A stretch of DNA of 26,335 bases from Ruminococcus sp. (GCA_031262625.1 JAISHJ010000103.1:1-26335), one strand, 5' to 3'; shown: positions 14,510 through 23,574, numbered from the stretch's first letter. Notes: generated by a model not told the origin, from the letters alone. Made by a program: numbers and translations.

Positions 14510-16201
14510 TTAGTAAGACATCATCTCTCTGTTAAGGATTTCGCGAAGTTTGTCTGCATCAATCGGCTTCGGAATGTGTCCGTTCATACCGGCACGAAGG
14601 CATTTTTCTGCATCTTCGCGGAAAGCGTTAGCAGTCATTGCATAAATCGGTATCTTCTCCGCCGCTTTGTGCCCGGAATTTCGTATTCGCTTTGCTGCTG
14701 AAATTCCATCCATAACCGGCATCTGAATATCCATGAGTATAATATTATACCTCTCCGGATTATCGGTGAACATTTCAACGGCGATTTTTCCGTTTTCGGC
14801 ACAATCTATAGTAACACCCGTCTCCGAAAGAAGTTCAAGAACGATTTCCCGGTTAATTTCAATATCTTCCGCAAGTAAAATTCGTTTCCCGGACCAGTTA
14901 TAACGCCCGTTGACGCTTTCTGTTTCGGGATTATTCGAGATAACTTTGCTCCATGTGAACGGAAGTTCAATCGTGAAGATTGAACCCTCACCTAATTCGC
15001 TGACAACACTTATCCGCCCGCCCATTAGGTCAATAAGCTTTTTTGAAATCGCAAGCCCAAGCCCTGTACCGCCGAACTTTCGTGTTAGTCCTCCGTCAAT
15101 CTGCTCGAAAGTATTGAAAAGCGAAGATATGTCATCTTTACTAATCCCGATTCCAGTGTCCATTATTTCACATATAAGGGTAGGATTACTGTAAATCTGC
15201 TTATTAATACGAACTTCAATGTTTATGAAACCGTTTTCAGGAGTGAATTTCACCGCATTTGACAGCACATTAGAAAGAATTTGCGAAAGTCTCAGTCCGT
15301 CAGCAGTAATATACCGCTCTGTTTTGTCACAACGGGTAGTTATATTTATGTTTTTCTGCATTATTTTTGCAGAATTTAAGTCTACTACGTAATTAATCAA
15401 CTTTTCAAGCTGAACATCCCCGGGGATAATTTCCATCTTGTTTGAGTCAATCTTCGACATATCCAAAACATCGTTGACGATTGCCAAAAGCTGGGTTGAA
15501 GAAGATGAAATTCGCTCAAGACATAATTCAACTTTACTAATGTCATCTGTTTCGGTAGCAATTTTTGTCATACCGATTACTGCGTTGAGAGGAGTTCGCA
15601 TTTCGTGACTCATTCGCGACAGAAAATCGGTTTTCGCGTTCATGCTCGCAAGCGCAGCTTCCTTTGCTTCATAAAGCGAATGAATCATTTCCTTGCGGGC
15701 AATAGCAGAAGCGAAAAGCAGACCTGCCGAATTGAGAATACTCTTTTCGGCGTCGGTGAATGTATGGCTTTCAAATGCGTAAGTATATGTAAGAATACCC
15801 CAAAATTCAGAATTGTAGTTAACCGGAATAATATGGAGAACGCCGAAAGGGTTCGGGCAAAATAGGCTCTGCTTCTGTTTGTCGAGCATATCCCCTGATA
15901 TATTTAGTTCCTTAGGTTGGATATTTTTGCTTGTCCAGTCGGGGTTTATTTCTGTCAAATTCAAGTTATCGCACTCGGGAATCCTAAACAGCGGAGTATT
16001 AAGTGTCCACGAAGACTCCCTATGCGCGTATATTACACCGCCGGCATTAAAGTTTTTCCAAACTGAAACTGTTGAGGCGCCAATCGCCGAACCAAGGATC
16101 TTAAGCGAATTCCAAAAAAGCAGCCGCGACTCTGACTGGTCGAGTTCCATTAACAAAATGGCTACATTATTGAGCGCGGTCAGCATTACAGTATTATCCA
16201 T
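14510..16201 (-). CDS. Hybrid histidine kinase with GAF-like sensor and C-terminal receiver domain
   Basis: This is a soluble signalling protein of 563 residues with no membrane helix. Domains in order: GAF-like sensor (about 10-168), coiled linker, HisKA with SHEMRTPLNAVIGM (198-211, phospho-acceptor H199), HATPase with N315, DTGIG (348-352) and GGTGLGL (377-383), then a receiver (about 439-560) with acidic pair E445/D446, phospho-acceptor D491 in LMDIQMPVMDG, T523 and K545. All catalytic residues are present. There is no HPt or output domain, so phosphate must pass to a partner elsewhere. It lies 77 bases downstream of the FtsA-like gene, and GGTGA precedes the ATG. Confidence 0.94.
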   Translation of the reverse strand: MDNTVMLTALNNVAILLMELDQSESRLLFWNSLKILGSAIGASTVSVWKNFNAGGVIYAHRESSWTLNTPLFRIPECDNLNLTEINPDWTSKNIQPKELNISGDMLDKQKQSLFCPNPFGVLHIIPVNYNSEFWGILTYTYAFESHTFTDAEKSILNSAGLLFASAIARKEMIHSLYEAKEAALASMNAKTDFLSRMSHEMRTPLNAVIGMTKIATETDDISKVELCLERISSSSTQLLAIVNDVLDMSKIDSNKMEIIPGDVQLEKLINYVVDLNSAKIMQKNINITTRCDKTERYITADGLRLSQILSNVLSNAVKFTPENGFINIEVRINKQIYSNPTLICEIMDTGIGISKDDISSLFNTFEQIDGGLTRKFGGTGLGLAISKKLIDLMGGRISVVSELGEGSIFTIELPFTWSKVISNNPETESVNGRYNWSGKRILLAEDIEINREIVLELLSETGVTIDCAENGKIAVEMFTDNPERYNIILMDIQMPVMDGISAAKRIRNSGHKAAEKIPIYAMTANAFREDAEKCLRAGMNGHIPKPIDADKLREILNREMMSY

Positions 16202-16278
16202 CTCATCACCATGAAAAAGTTATACAGAGAGTAATATTTATGTCACAACTATAAATCAAAAAAGTAACTTAACTGCTT

Positions 16279-18768
16279 CTATTTATCTGCCCATTTCACG
16301 ACAGCATCATCGCCTATCGAAATAACATCCATGAAACTTACGGTATTTCCGTTAAGAGTTATAATCATGTTTTTCGACGGCGGCGGATTCTCAAGGTCAA
16401 GTTCCGCAAAACTCATAAGCTCTACAAATTCATGGGGCGAATTGTCAGACTTCGGTTCAAGCACTATATGCTTTCCATTCAGCGTTACCCAAAACTCATC
16501 GTCGGCAATCTTTGCTTCCTTACCCGTTTTTACCGGGATAGTGTCAGGGATTAAGATAACCTTTTTTTCCTCTGTTCCATCAGCGTAATTATTAGAATTT
16601 TCGTTATTATCATCAAAGTCGATTGCTGATTTTGCTACTTCGATTAGAGCATTCAAAGCGTAAGTGCTTTGTACGATATTGCCTGAATTATTCTGAATTT
16701 CCGCAATATTTCCGTCATTTTCTACAGTTTCTTTGCTGATTTCAAGTGTTTTTTTAGCATTTTCAACCGCTTTTTTAGGATTATGGAGGAGCATTTTTGA
16801 TGCCGTTACTATATTATCACCGGCACGGAGTTCATAATCGAAGGTTAATTTACGTCCTCCGATGTAAAAATCCAAAGCATAAGTATCAAACGGAAGCGTT
16901 TCCGTAAGATCATATAGAGTACGAACTTCAATCATTGTTATTGTGTCGTAGTTTTTAATAGTATAATCAGGAGTTACGTATTTTCCGTTCACATTGCATA
17001 TTTTACCAAAAGGATAGGTTGAATCATCTACGGTAAGAATGTCCAAATCAACACCATCGGTGACTTCATAAATCTTTGCCGAAGCCGATATGCCGTCAAT
17101 TGCAGGCTTGAAATTTACTTCATCGCCTTGTTTGAGAGTCGTATTAATACTCGCGGGATTTCCGTTTACTTCAAGTTCTGAAGGCTTTCCGGGGTTGCCG
17201 GTTATAGACATCTTCTCCCCGTTTAGGGTAAAATTCAAACTGCGCCCGGTTTTTCCGAGAATTTGCGTTGATTTATAGCCGCTAATCATAAGTAAATCGA
17301 GGACAGTAAGTATTTTCGTATCGAAAAGGCGTTTTTTCTTCCCGTTAAGCGAAACGACTGCAAAATCGTAACCTCCGGTGTTGTGAGCAGCAAGCCCGAT
17401 ACCGATAGGAGTTACGTACTCCGGTCCGTCGATACTTATCGACCCTTTCGCAAGCTTTGCAAGAGAAATGTTTCGATAATTCATTCGCCCGCCGACAGCA
17501 ACACGATCGGAAGGCATATTAAGCCGCTCTGCAACCATGTCTGTAAGCCCGGGAAGCTGTGAGCCGCCTCCGATTAGAAATACCGCAGCCGGAGGGTTTC
17601 CGTTCGCTTCCACAACCGCGGATGCAATTGTATCGGCGAGGTAACCTGCCGCCGGGAAAATGCTCTCGAAAAAGTCTGCTGATTCGAGAGTATGCTCATA
17701 CCCGAGTATATCGCGATATTTTATCTGCTTACCGGAGTTTAATTTCATATCCTCCGCTACGTCAAAACTCACCAAATATTTCCTGATAATTTCTTCGGTA
17801 ATCTCATCCCCTGCGATAGTAGCCATCGCGTAAGCGACGATACTTCCGTTTCTTGACACAGCAATATCGGAAGTTCCTGCACCGATGTCAACGAGAGCGA
17901 TGTTTATCAAGCGGACTTCGGGAGGAATAATCACATGCATCGCCGCAATCGGCTCGAGGGTAAGGCTGATTACTTCAAGCCCGCAGTTGTCAGTCACGGC
18001 ATAAAGGCTTTCGACAACGCCGGAGGGCAAAAATGCCGCCAAAAGGTCGATAGAAGCGCGTTTGCCGCGATGCCCTGCTAAAACCTTAATTTTATATCCG
18101 TCCAGTTCGTACGAAACGACAGTATGACCGACACAATAAAATGACGCGTCGCCAATGTCCAGTTCGTTTTGCGCCTTTACCACAGCTTCAATTTCAAAGG
18201 ATTTTATGTTGTCTTCGGTTAAAATATCGAGGTTTTCAATCGAAAATTCGGCAGAAGTTCTGACGGTTTTGAGTGCACGCCCCGCCGCCGCAATCGCAAC
18301 CTTCGTGAGTTTTATTCCCGAAAGTTCTTCCAGATTAGTTTTCACTACCGAAACGATCTTCGCAACCTGCTTGATATCTTCAATTTGACCATCCATCATT
18401 GCGCGGACGGTATGCTCGGCACTGTAAGAAGCCAAAATCTCGTAAACGCCGTCCTCGTCAGCCTTAGCGAGAATACCGACGACAGTTCGCGTACCTATAT
18501 CAAGAGAAAAAATCGTGTCGTTGTCCTGTTCTTTAAGAACGCGCTTTTTTGCGTGTTTAGTACTACTCTTTTTATCAATTAACTTCTTGTTATCGTTATT
18601 TTCTTCCGCAACTAAATTCTTGTTATTAACCGGAGGTTTTTTAGAGACTTTATCGGATGATTTATTCCGACTTCCGATATTTTCTTTAGTTTTTCTTTTT
18701 GCTTTGCTCTGTTCGGCTAAAATTTGAGCGGGTGTTAAGTGGGGAGTATTTACATTATTTTCCGCCAT
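16279..18768 (-). CDS. FtsA-like actin-fold ATPase with basic N-terminus and long C-terminal extension
   Basis: The 829-residue product contains an FtsA-type actin fold (about 84-465): phosphate-1 FSLDIGTRTVVG (87-98), phosphate-2 ALVDIGAGTSD (291-301) and adenosine motif FLIGGGSQLPGL (397-408), with an SHS2-like region between them. FtsA (about 420 residues) tethers FtsZ to the membrane. Here residues 1-82 are Lys/Asn-rich and disordered, and about 360 residues follow the core; they contain recurring beta-type segments (NGKKKRLFD, NGEKMSITG, GGRKLTFDY, NGKHIVLEP, NGNTVSFMD) divided by an Asn/Glu-rich linker (about 660-750). No membrane-targeting amphipathic tail is evident. The start is 8 bases after an RCK gene, with AGG overlapping its stop, so translation is coupled. 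A canonical ftsA may exist elsewhere. Confidence 0.85.
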   Translation of the reverse strand: MAENNVNTPHLTPAQILAEQSKAKRKTKENIGSRNKSSDKVSKKPPVNNKNLVAEENNDNKKLIDKKSSTKHAKKRVLKEQDNDTIFSLDIGTRTVVGILAKADEDGVYEILASYSAEHTVRAMMDGQIEDIKQVAKIVSVVKTNLEELSGIKLTKVAIAAAGRALKTVRTSAEFSIENLDILTEDNIKSFEIEAVVKAQNELDIGDASFYCVGHTVVSYELDGYKIKVLAGHRGKRASIDLLAAFLPSGVVESLYAVTDNCGLEVISLTLEPIAAMHVIIPPEVRLINIALVDIGAGTSDIAVSRNGSIVAYAMATIAGDEITEEIIRKYLVSFDVAEDMKLNSGKQIKYRDILGYEHTLESADFFESIFPAAGYLADTIASAVVEANGNPPAAVFLIGGGSQLPGLTDMVAERLNMPSDRVAVGGRMNYRNISLAKLAKGSISIDGPEYVTPIGIGLAAHNTGGYDFAVVSLNGKKKRLFDTKILTVLDLLMISGYKSTQILGKTGRSLNFTLNGEKMSITGNPGKPSELEVNGNPASINTTLKQGDEVNFKPAIDGISASAKIYEVTDGVDLDILTVDDSTYPFGKICNVNGKYVTPDYTIKNYDTITMIEVRTLYDLTETLPFDTYALDFYIGGRKLTFDYELRAGDNIVTASKMLLHNPKKAVENAKKTLEISKETVENDGNIAEIQNNSGNIVQSTYALNALIEVAKSAIDFDDNNENSNNYADGTEEKKVILIPDTIPVKTGKEAKIADDEFWVTLNGKHIVLEPKSDNSPHEFVELMSFAELDLENPPPSKNMIITLNGNTVSFMDVISIGDDAVVKWADK

Positions 18769-18776
18769 AATATTAC

Positions 18777-19442
18777 CTAATCATTCTTTATCTTCAATAT
18801 ATTTTTTAAAGACTTAACCGAGTCGGTTTCCGAAATTACAAGTAATCTGTCGCCGTTTTTAAGTTCCGTATCACCTCGTGGAATCATAAGAGTTTCCCCG
18901 CGTGTGATTGATATTATATTAAAAAGAATATTACCTCTTATGTCTTTAAGCAGCCGCCCGTTCCAAGCGTAATTGTCCGGGAGAACTATTTCCGAAATCG
19001 CGACTTCACCTTGATTTAGTGTTATAAGCTGCTTAATTTTGGAAGTATCTACCTCGCGCTCAATAAGCATTGCTATACTATCTGTAGAATTTATGACATT
19101 ATCTATGCCAAGTCGTTGCATAATATCTACATTTTTGGGATTATTCGACTTGGCTATAGTCTTTTTAATCCCGAATTTATTCCTCGCAAGCTGACAGGCA
19201 ACAAGATTAACCTCGTCAAGCCCGGTGACACTTATAAACGCGCTCGACTGCCCTACAGAAGCGGATTCGAGAGTATCGACCCTCGTCGCGTCTCCGCAGA
19301 CTACCGGGATTTCAAGTTCATTCGCTAAATTCTCGCACACCCGCTTATTTACTTCAATAACGGTCGGTTGGTGCTTGTGCTCAATAAGCGTCCTGACAAG
19401 GTAGTACCCGACTTTACCGCCGCCGACAATTGTAACTTTCAT
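18777..19442 (-). CDS. RCK/TrkA-family potassium-channel regulatory protein (second of a pair)
   Basis: These cytoplasmic proteins gate TrkH/KtrB-type potassium transporters in response to nucleotides. The 221 residues form a Rossmann RCK_N domain (VGGGKVGYYLVRTL at the start, nucleotide-binding E30, CGDATRVD at about 59-66) and an RCK_C domain (about 140-220, ending RGDTELKNGDRLLVIS). It ends 8 bases before the FtsA-like gene. No transporter subunit is in the window, so which channel it serves is unknown. Confidence 0.93.
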   Translation of the reverse strand: MKVTIVGGGKVGYYLVRTLIEHKHQPTVIEVNKRVCENLANELEIPVVCGDATRVDTLESASVGQSSAFISVTGLDEVNLVACQLARNKFGIKKTIAKSNNPKNVDIMQRLGIDNVINSTDSIAMLIEREVDTSKIKQLITLNQGEVAISEIVLPDNYAWNGRLLKDIRGNILFNIISITRGETLMIPRGDTELKNGDRLLVISETDSVKSLKNILKIKND

Positions 19443-19491
19443 TCATTTTCCTGTATTAATATTTGGTTAATATACGATTTGTATATAGTAA

Positions 19492-20130
19492 TCATATCGA
19501 AATCTTCACTAAGATAAGTTTGTCGCCCTTCTTGAGTTCAGGATTTGAAAACGCTGCCATTTGAGTAGTTCCGTCTTTGTGCTCAATCGCAATAATTGTC
19601 TCGTTTGTCTCTAAAAGCTCGCTTATTTCGGTGAGTCTTCTGCCAATATGTTCCTTTTCAATGTCCATGGTAATAACTGAAATCAGCCGCCCGTTATGCA
19701 CGGCGTTCGTGACGGTAACGCTTTCGGTACTGTTCGCCGTCAGCATAGGCAGAAGCGCCGCGACAGTAAGGTTTGTCGGACAAACTGTGTCCACGCCGAA
19801 AGAGCGGAACACTTCATTTTTGTCAGTGTCATTTACCCTTGCATAAACACGCGGAACATTATAGATATTTTTCGCGATCTGCGCGCACATCAAATTCGTG
19901 TTATCGTCAGCGCCGACAGAAGCGAAAGAATCGCAGGATTCAATCCCCGCCCGTTTCAGAACGTCCTGATCAATAGGTACGCCGAGGGTAGTAAAACCGT
20001 CAAAACCGGGAGGGAGGTTTCCGAAATCATCGATGTTACTGCTGATAACCGAAACATCGTGCCCTTGGTCGCGAAGTCCTTCAATCAGACTTTGCCCAAC
20101 CTTCCCGCAACCGACAATAATGATATTCAT
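19492..20130 (-). CDS. RCK/TrkA-family potassium-channel regulatory protein (first of a pair)
   Basis: The 212-residue product has the same RCK_N plus RCK_C layout as its downstream neighbour: GCGKVGQSLIEGL (7-19), TTLGVPIDQDVLKRAG (about 47-62, in place of the usual GDAT), VGADDNTNLMCAQIAK, and an RCK_C domain ending LKKGDKLILVKI. The two proteins are clearly diverged paralogues and may form a mixed gating ring. A strong promoter lies 58 bases upstream and GGAGC precedes the ATG. It appears to head the RCK-RCK-FtsA-like operon. Confidence 0.93.
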   Translation of the reverse strand: MNIIIVGCGKVGQSLIEGLRDQGHDVSVISSNIDDFGNLPPGFDGFTTLGVPIDQDVLKRAGIESCDSFASVGADDNTNLMCAQIAKNIYNVPRVYARVNDTDKNEVFRSFGVDTVCPTNLTVAALLPMLTANSTESVTVTNAVHNGRLISVITMDIEKEHIGRRLTEISELLETNETIIAIEHKDGTTQMAAFSNPELKKGDKLILVKISI

Positions 20131-20187
20131 AAAAAGCTCCGATAATCAGGCATAAATATATTCTGTGAACAAAACTTTACTCATATA

Positions 20188-20216
20188 ATTATACACCGAT
20201 ATTTAATTAAAATCAA
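20188..20216 (-). promoter_or_regulatory. SigA-type promoter of the RCK pair / FtsA-like operon
   Basis: Minus strand: TTGATT, 17 bases, TATAAT, 58 bases before the first RCK gene. The rest of the 20131-20259 gap is AT-rich with no other feature. Confidence 0.8.
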
Positions 20217-20259
20217 GTGTATTTTTATAAATAGCTAAATTTTTTTTATACTTTCAGTA

Positions 20260-20289
20260 GAAAAAAAGAGCCTTTACGGCTCTTTTTAT
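20260..20289 (-). terminator. Rho-independent terminator after the SHOCT-domain gene
   Basis: AAAAAGAGCC (20263-20272) pairs with GGCTCTTTTT (20278-20287) across TTTAC. On the minus strand a run of seven T follows the stem. It starts directly after the stop codon. Confidence 0.93.
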
Positions 20290-21624
20290 TTAGTATAAAG
20301 TGCTTAAAATGTTGCGCTTCTCTGCATTAAATTCTTCCGTAGTAATTACGCCCGATTCATACATTATCTTTAGTTTTTTCATTGATTCTTCAAAAGATTC
20401 AAGAGAAGACTTTGCGGGCGAAGCTGTAACCTGCGTAATTTCCGGGGTTGTTTCTTTAGCCGCTACAAGCTTATCAACTTTATTAGACTTAGATTTGCTT
20501 GATTTAGCAACTTCTGTTTTAGGTTTTTCGGCTATGAATTCCGGCTCTTTATCGTCAACCGCTTCCGCAAATGAGGGGTTAACGTCAATCGTTTCATCCT
20601 CAGTCGGTTCAGCTTCTTTCTCATCCGAAACGGAATTGTACGTCTGTTCATCCTCATCGGAATCTGACGGCTGTTCTTCCGATGAAAAACTAATTTCTTG
20701 CTCTTCCGGTGCAGTGAAGTCTGTATCTTCATCAGAAGTTTCGTCCGAAGTCGAATACATTGTTTCGGCAGCTTCGTACTCTGCTTCGTCATTCGCAAAT
20801 TTGAAAGCCTTAATATCAAATTCAATCGCATCTGACTTCAGTGTGTTAAATGCCGGTTCGTCTTCCGTATAATCCGGTTCGTCAGTTTTCTTTGACAGAG
20901 ACGGAGGAGCGGGAGCAATCGGCGGTGTACGGAATTCTTCTTCGACAGAGGAATTTTCGGAATATGTATCTTCTTTATCTAAAATCTCTTCGATAAAGTC
21001 ATCGTTCTCAATAACTTCCGACTCAAATTCTAAACTTCCGACAGCAGAATTCTCTTCATCAGCTACTGTTTCCGAAATAACTTCCGATTCGATAGCTGTT
21101 ACCGCAATTTCATCCGATTCCGGCATGATATTGTCCCAAATATCAATAATTTCACTCATCCCGGATTTAGCTGCGCTATTTTCGCTGTAGTCCTCGGTGT
21201 AAGTCACTTCGTTTGAATTTTTCTTTATGTACTTAATCTTATCCTTGGTTTCGGTTATCTGCGCAACGATATTTTCGGGATTGTCAAAAGACGGCAGAAT
21301 TATCCTCCTGCGGTCCTTCGCATATTTATTATCCTTGCTGGGTTTCTCAAATGAAATGTATATCGGAAGTTCCTTAATATACGTGTTTATGGTAATATTC
21401 GAGATATCGGAAATACTTGCGGAAAATTTCGAGTAGAAGATGTCCTCTTCCTTCGTTGCAACCTGTTCGCAGACAAACGCTTTCCCATAAAGGTGTCCGG
21501 CGGTTATGGTAAGCACAATTTCCTGCGGTTTTGAAAGAGGATTATCTCGGTACTTTGTTTCGTACGTTGCTATAGTTTTTTCCGCGTAGATTTCGGTATT
21601 GATCTTTTGTTTCAAAACAAACAC
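20290..21624 (-). CDS. Acidic SHOCT-domain protein with PH-like N-terminus, function unknown
   Basis: The 444 residues have three parts: a globular beta-rich N-terminus (about 1-135) that resembles bacterial PH-like domains of SHOCT proteins, a long Glu/Ser/Asp-rich disordered linker (about 140-380), and a C-terminal SHOCT domain (about 405-444; SMKKLKIMYESGVITTEEF, then EKRNILSTL). SHOCT segments are thought to mediate oligomerisation. The start is GTG at 21622-21624 with a poor ribosome site; the next internal candidate is a TTG three codons on. It follows mrp by 36 bases and ends at a strong terminator, so both probably share a transcript. Confidence 0.8.
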   Translation of the reverse strand: MFVLKQKINTEIYAEKTIATYETKYRDNPLSKPQEIVLTITAGHLYGKAFVCEQVATKEEDIFYSKFSASISDISNITINTYIKELPIYISFEKPSKDNKYAKDRRRIILPSFDNPENIVAQITETKDKIKYIKKNSNEVTYTEDYSENSAAKSGMSEIIDIWDNIMPESDEIAVTAIESEVISETVADEENSAVGSLEFESEVIENDDFIEEILDKEDTYSENSSVEEEFRTPPIAPAPPSLSKKTDEPDYTEDEPAFNTLKSDAIEFDIKAFKFANDEAEYEAAETMYSTSDETSDEDTDFTAPEEQEISFSSEEQPSDSDEDEQTYNSVSDEKEAEPTEDETIDVNPSFAEAVDDKEPEFIAEKPKTEVAKSSKSKSNKVDKLVAAKETTPEITQVTASPAKSSLESFEESMKKLKIMYESGVITTEEFNAEKRNILSTLY

Positions 21625-21660
21625 CGCTTTCAGGTTAATTATGGTAATATTTTAGCAAAA

Positions 21661-22494
21661 TCAAACGTTATTTCGGTTAGCTATATTTTTAGCAATATCC
21701 TTAAGTTCATCGCCGGGATAGTCTTCAATCGTACCATTGTCGCAAGCCTTCGCAATTTCGGGCGATATAGGCACTTTACCGAGCAGCTTCAAATCATTTT
21801 CAGCACAATATGCGTCAATATGACTGTCGCCGTAAAGATAAATTTTCTCATCGCAGTGAGGGCATTTAACGTAACTCATGTTTTCGACAACACCCAAAAC
21901 AGGGACATTCATCATCTTTGCCATAGTCACGGCTTTTCCGACAATCATAGTAACAAGATCCTGCGGAGAAGCAACGATAATCAGACCATCCACAGGTACA
22001 CTCTGGAATACCGTCAGCGGTACGTCACCCGTTCCCGGCGGCATATCTATAAACATATAGTCGATGTCGCCCCAAATAACGTCAGTCCAGAATTGCTTAA
22101 CCACCCCTGCGATAACCGGTCCTCTCCAAATTACAGGGTCGGAAGGGTTCTCAAGCAGAAGATTAACGGAAATTACCTTTATTCCCGTTTTTGTAACAGC
22201 CGGTAGAATTCCGTCTTCATTCCCTACAGCACGCCCGGAAATCCCGAACATCTTCGGAATAGACGGTCCTGTAACGTCCGCATCCATAATCGCGGCTTTA
22301 AAACCTTTTCTTGCACAGCGTGCCGCTAAAAGCCCGGTAACGAGAGATTTCCCGACACCGCCTTTGCCGCTGACTACGCCTATTATACGTTTAACATTTG
22401 ATTTTTCGTGTGGCTGTTCGAGTAAACTTTCGGGAGCTTGCCGCTCTGCACAGTTTTCACCGCAAGAACCACAATTATTGTTACAATCTGCCAT
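21661..22494 (-). CDS. mrp: Mrp/NBP35-family iron-sulfur cluster carrier ATPase
   Basis: This deviant-Walker P-loop ATPase, 277 residues long, carries and delivers Fe-S clusters in the cytoplasm. It has GKGGVGKS (43-50), DADVTGPSIP (71-80), MPPGTGD (151-157) and the cluster-binding CPHC (C211, C214). It also has an NBP35-like N-terminal cysteine group, C4, C8, C11 and C15. GAGGTAG precedes the ATG. The predicted leader, about 145 bases, consists almost entirely of palindromic copy B. The SHOCT gene follows. Confidence 0.95.
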   Translation of the reverse strand: MADCNNNCGSCGENCAERQAPESLLEQPHEKSNVKRIIGVVSGKGGVGKSLVTGLLAARCARKGFKAAIMDADVTGPSIPKMFGISGRAVGNEDGILPAVTKTGIKVISVNLLLENPSDPVIWRGPVIAGVVKQFWTDVIWGDIDYMFIDMPPGTGDVPLTVFQSVPVDGLIIVASPQDLVTMIVGKAVTMAKMMNVPVLGVVENMSYVKCPHCDEKIYLYGDSHIDAYCAENDLKLLGKVPISPEIAKACDNGTIEDYPGDELKDIAKNIANRNNV

Positions 22495-22511
22495 GAATTA
22501 CTACCTCAATT

Positions 22512-22629
22512 AGAACTTGTATTCATAGCGTGAAGTCGTTCGAGAGCGGTGCGATTTTTTTCGCTATACAGCAGTAGAGCGGAAAAAGCGCACTGCTATC
22601 GGGCGGCTGAACCTATGAATACGAGTTCT
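22512..22629. repeat. Palindromic repeat, long copy (B), filling the mrp leader
   Basis: Terminal arms AGAACTTGTATTCATAG (22512-22528) and CTATGAATACGAGTTCT (22613-22629) match at 16 of 17 positions, the odd one being a G-U wobble in plus-strand RNA. Inside are ATAGCG/CGCTAT (22525-22530, 22562-22567) and a hairpin AGCAGT/ACTGCT (22570-22597). The right half is homologous to copy A at 11668-11732. The element stops 3 bases from the mrp ribosome site. Confidence 0.85.
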
Positions 22630-22646
22630 CACATATCTATATGATA

Positions 22647-22675
22647 AATATACAACAAAATCTGCAAAAAGTCAA
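22647..22675 (-). promoter_or_regulatory. SigA-type promoter of mrp
   Basis: Minus strand: TTGACT, 17 bases, TATATT. The expected transcription start, near 22640, is about 10 bases before copy B of the palindrome, so the element would be transcribed whole at the 5' end of the mrp mRNA. Confidence 0.75.
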
Positions 22676-22703
22676 TACTTTTTAGACGATTTATTAAAAT
22701 TTT

Positions 22704-23522
22704 TTAAATATTGCTGATAATAGCTTTGAGCAGTTTGCTAAAATCTGCACCGGCTTTGCTTGCTATTTCCAGAACTTCTGCTTCAGAGGGCGGAGTATCA
22801 CTCAAACCGCACGCCATATTTGAAATGCAAGAAATTCCGATAACGTCAAATCCCGCGTGAACAGCGGCGATAGCTTCAACGGCGGTTGACATTCCGACAG
22901 CACCTGCGCCGTGATTTTTGAACATTCTTATCTCAGCGGGAGTTTCGTACTGCGGACCTGATGTCTGTAGATAAACGCCTTCAAAAAGCTTAACTCCCAC
23001 ACTTTCGGCGGATGAAAGAACGATTTTTCGTAAATCGCGGTCGTATATATTATCCATACTCGGAAAACGAGTACCGATTATCGACAAATTCTCGCCGATT
23101 AGCGGAGACGGAACGAGACATATGTGGTCATTAATGAGCATAAAGCTTCCGGGATATGATTCTTCGGAGATTCCTCCCGCTGCATTTGTCAAAATAAGCT
23201 TAGATGCGCCCATGAGCCTCATTAGTCTGATTGGCATAACCACGTCTTGGATTTCATATCCTTCGTAATAATGTACGCGCCCTTGCATAGCGATTACACG
23301 CTTTCCGGATATAGTTCCTAAGATGAAGCGCCCTGCGTGACCGGGTGCGGTAGAAACAGGAAAGCCTTCGATTTCGCTGTAGGGGATAACTGCCGCAACT
23401 TCGATATTTTCAGCGAAATCGCCCAGACCTGAGCCTAAAACTAATGCAATATCGGGAGCAAAATCAGTTCTGTCCTTTATTTGTTGTAGGCAAAGCTTTA
23501 TTTTTTCATAATATTTTGACAT
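22704..23522 (-). CDS. punA: Purine nucleoside phosphorylase
   Basis: The enzyme splits purine nucleosides with phosphate into base plus (deoxy)ribose-1-phosphate in purine salvage. The 272-residue product is the trimeric PNP type: GSGLG (30-34), PGHAG (60-64), GRVHYYEGY (81-89), TNAAGG (112-117), GPQYETPAE (189-197), GMSTAVE (210-216) and the base-contacting N235. Start chosen at 23522 because AGAAGG precedes it and the length then equals that of known enzymes. The frame is open to 23570, but that stretch overlaps the upstream terminator hairpin. The 22630-22703 gap downstream holds the mrp promoter. Confidence 0.95.
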   Translation of the reverse strand: MSKYYEKIKLCLQQIKDRTDFAPDIALVLGSGLGDFAENIEVAAVIPYSEIEGFPVSTAPGHAGRFILGTISGKRVIAMQGRVHYYEGYEIQDVVMPIRLMRLMGASKLILTNAAGGISEESYPGSFMLINDHICLVPSPLIGENLSIIGTRFPSMDNIYDRDLRKIVLSSAESVGVKLFEGVYLQTSGPQYETPAEIRMFKNHGAGAVGMSTAVEAIAAVHAGFDVIGISCISNMACGLSDTPPSEAEVLEIASKAGADFSKLLKAIISNI

Positions 23523-23548
23523 GAATATTACCTTCTTTGAAGTAAAAT

Positions 23549-23574
23549 GCGGATAGCAAAAATTTGCCATCCGC
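23549..23574 (-). terminator. Probable terminator between rpsU and punA
   Basis: GCGGATAGCAAA and TTTGCCATCCGC pair with one A-C mismatch; ATTTTACTT follows on the minus strand. It is 27 bases before the punA start, so it may attenuate rather than fully stop transcription. Confidence 0.6.

Noticed and set aside
23523..23570. N-terminal extension of purine nucleoside phosphorylase
   Set aside because: It overlaps the terminator hairpin and exceeds the family length; AGAAGG supports the start at 23522.
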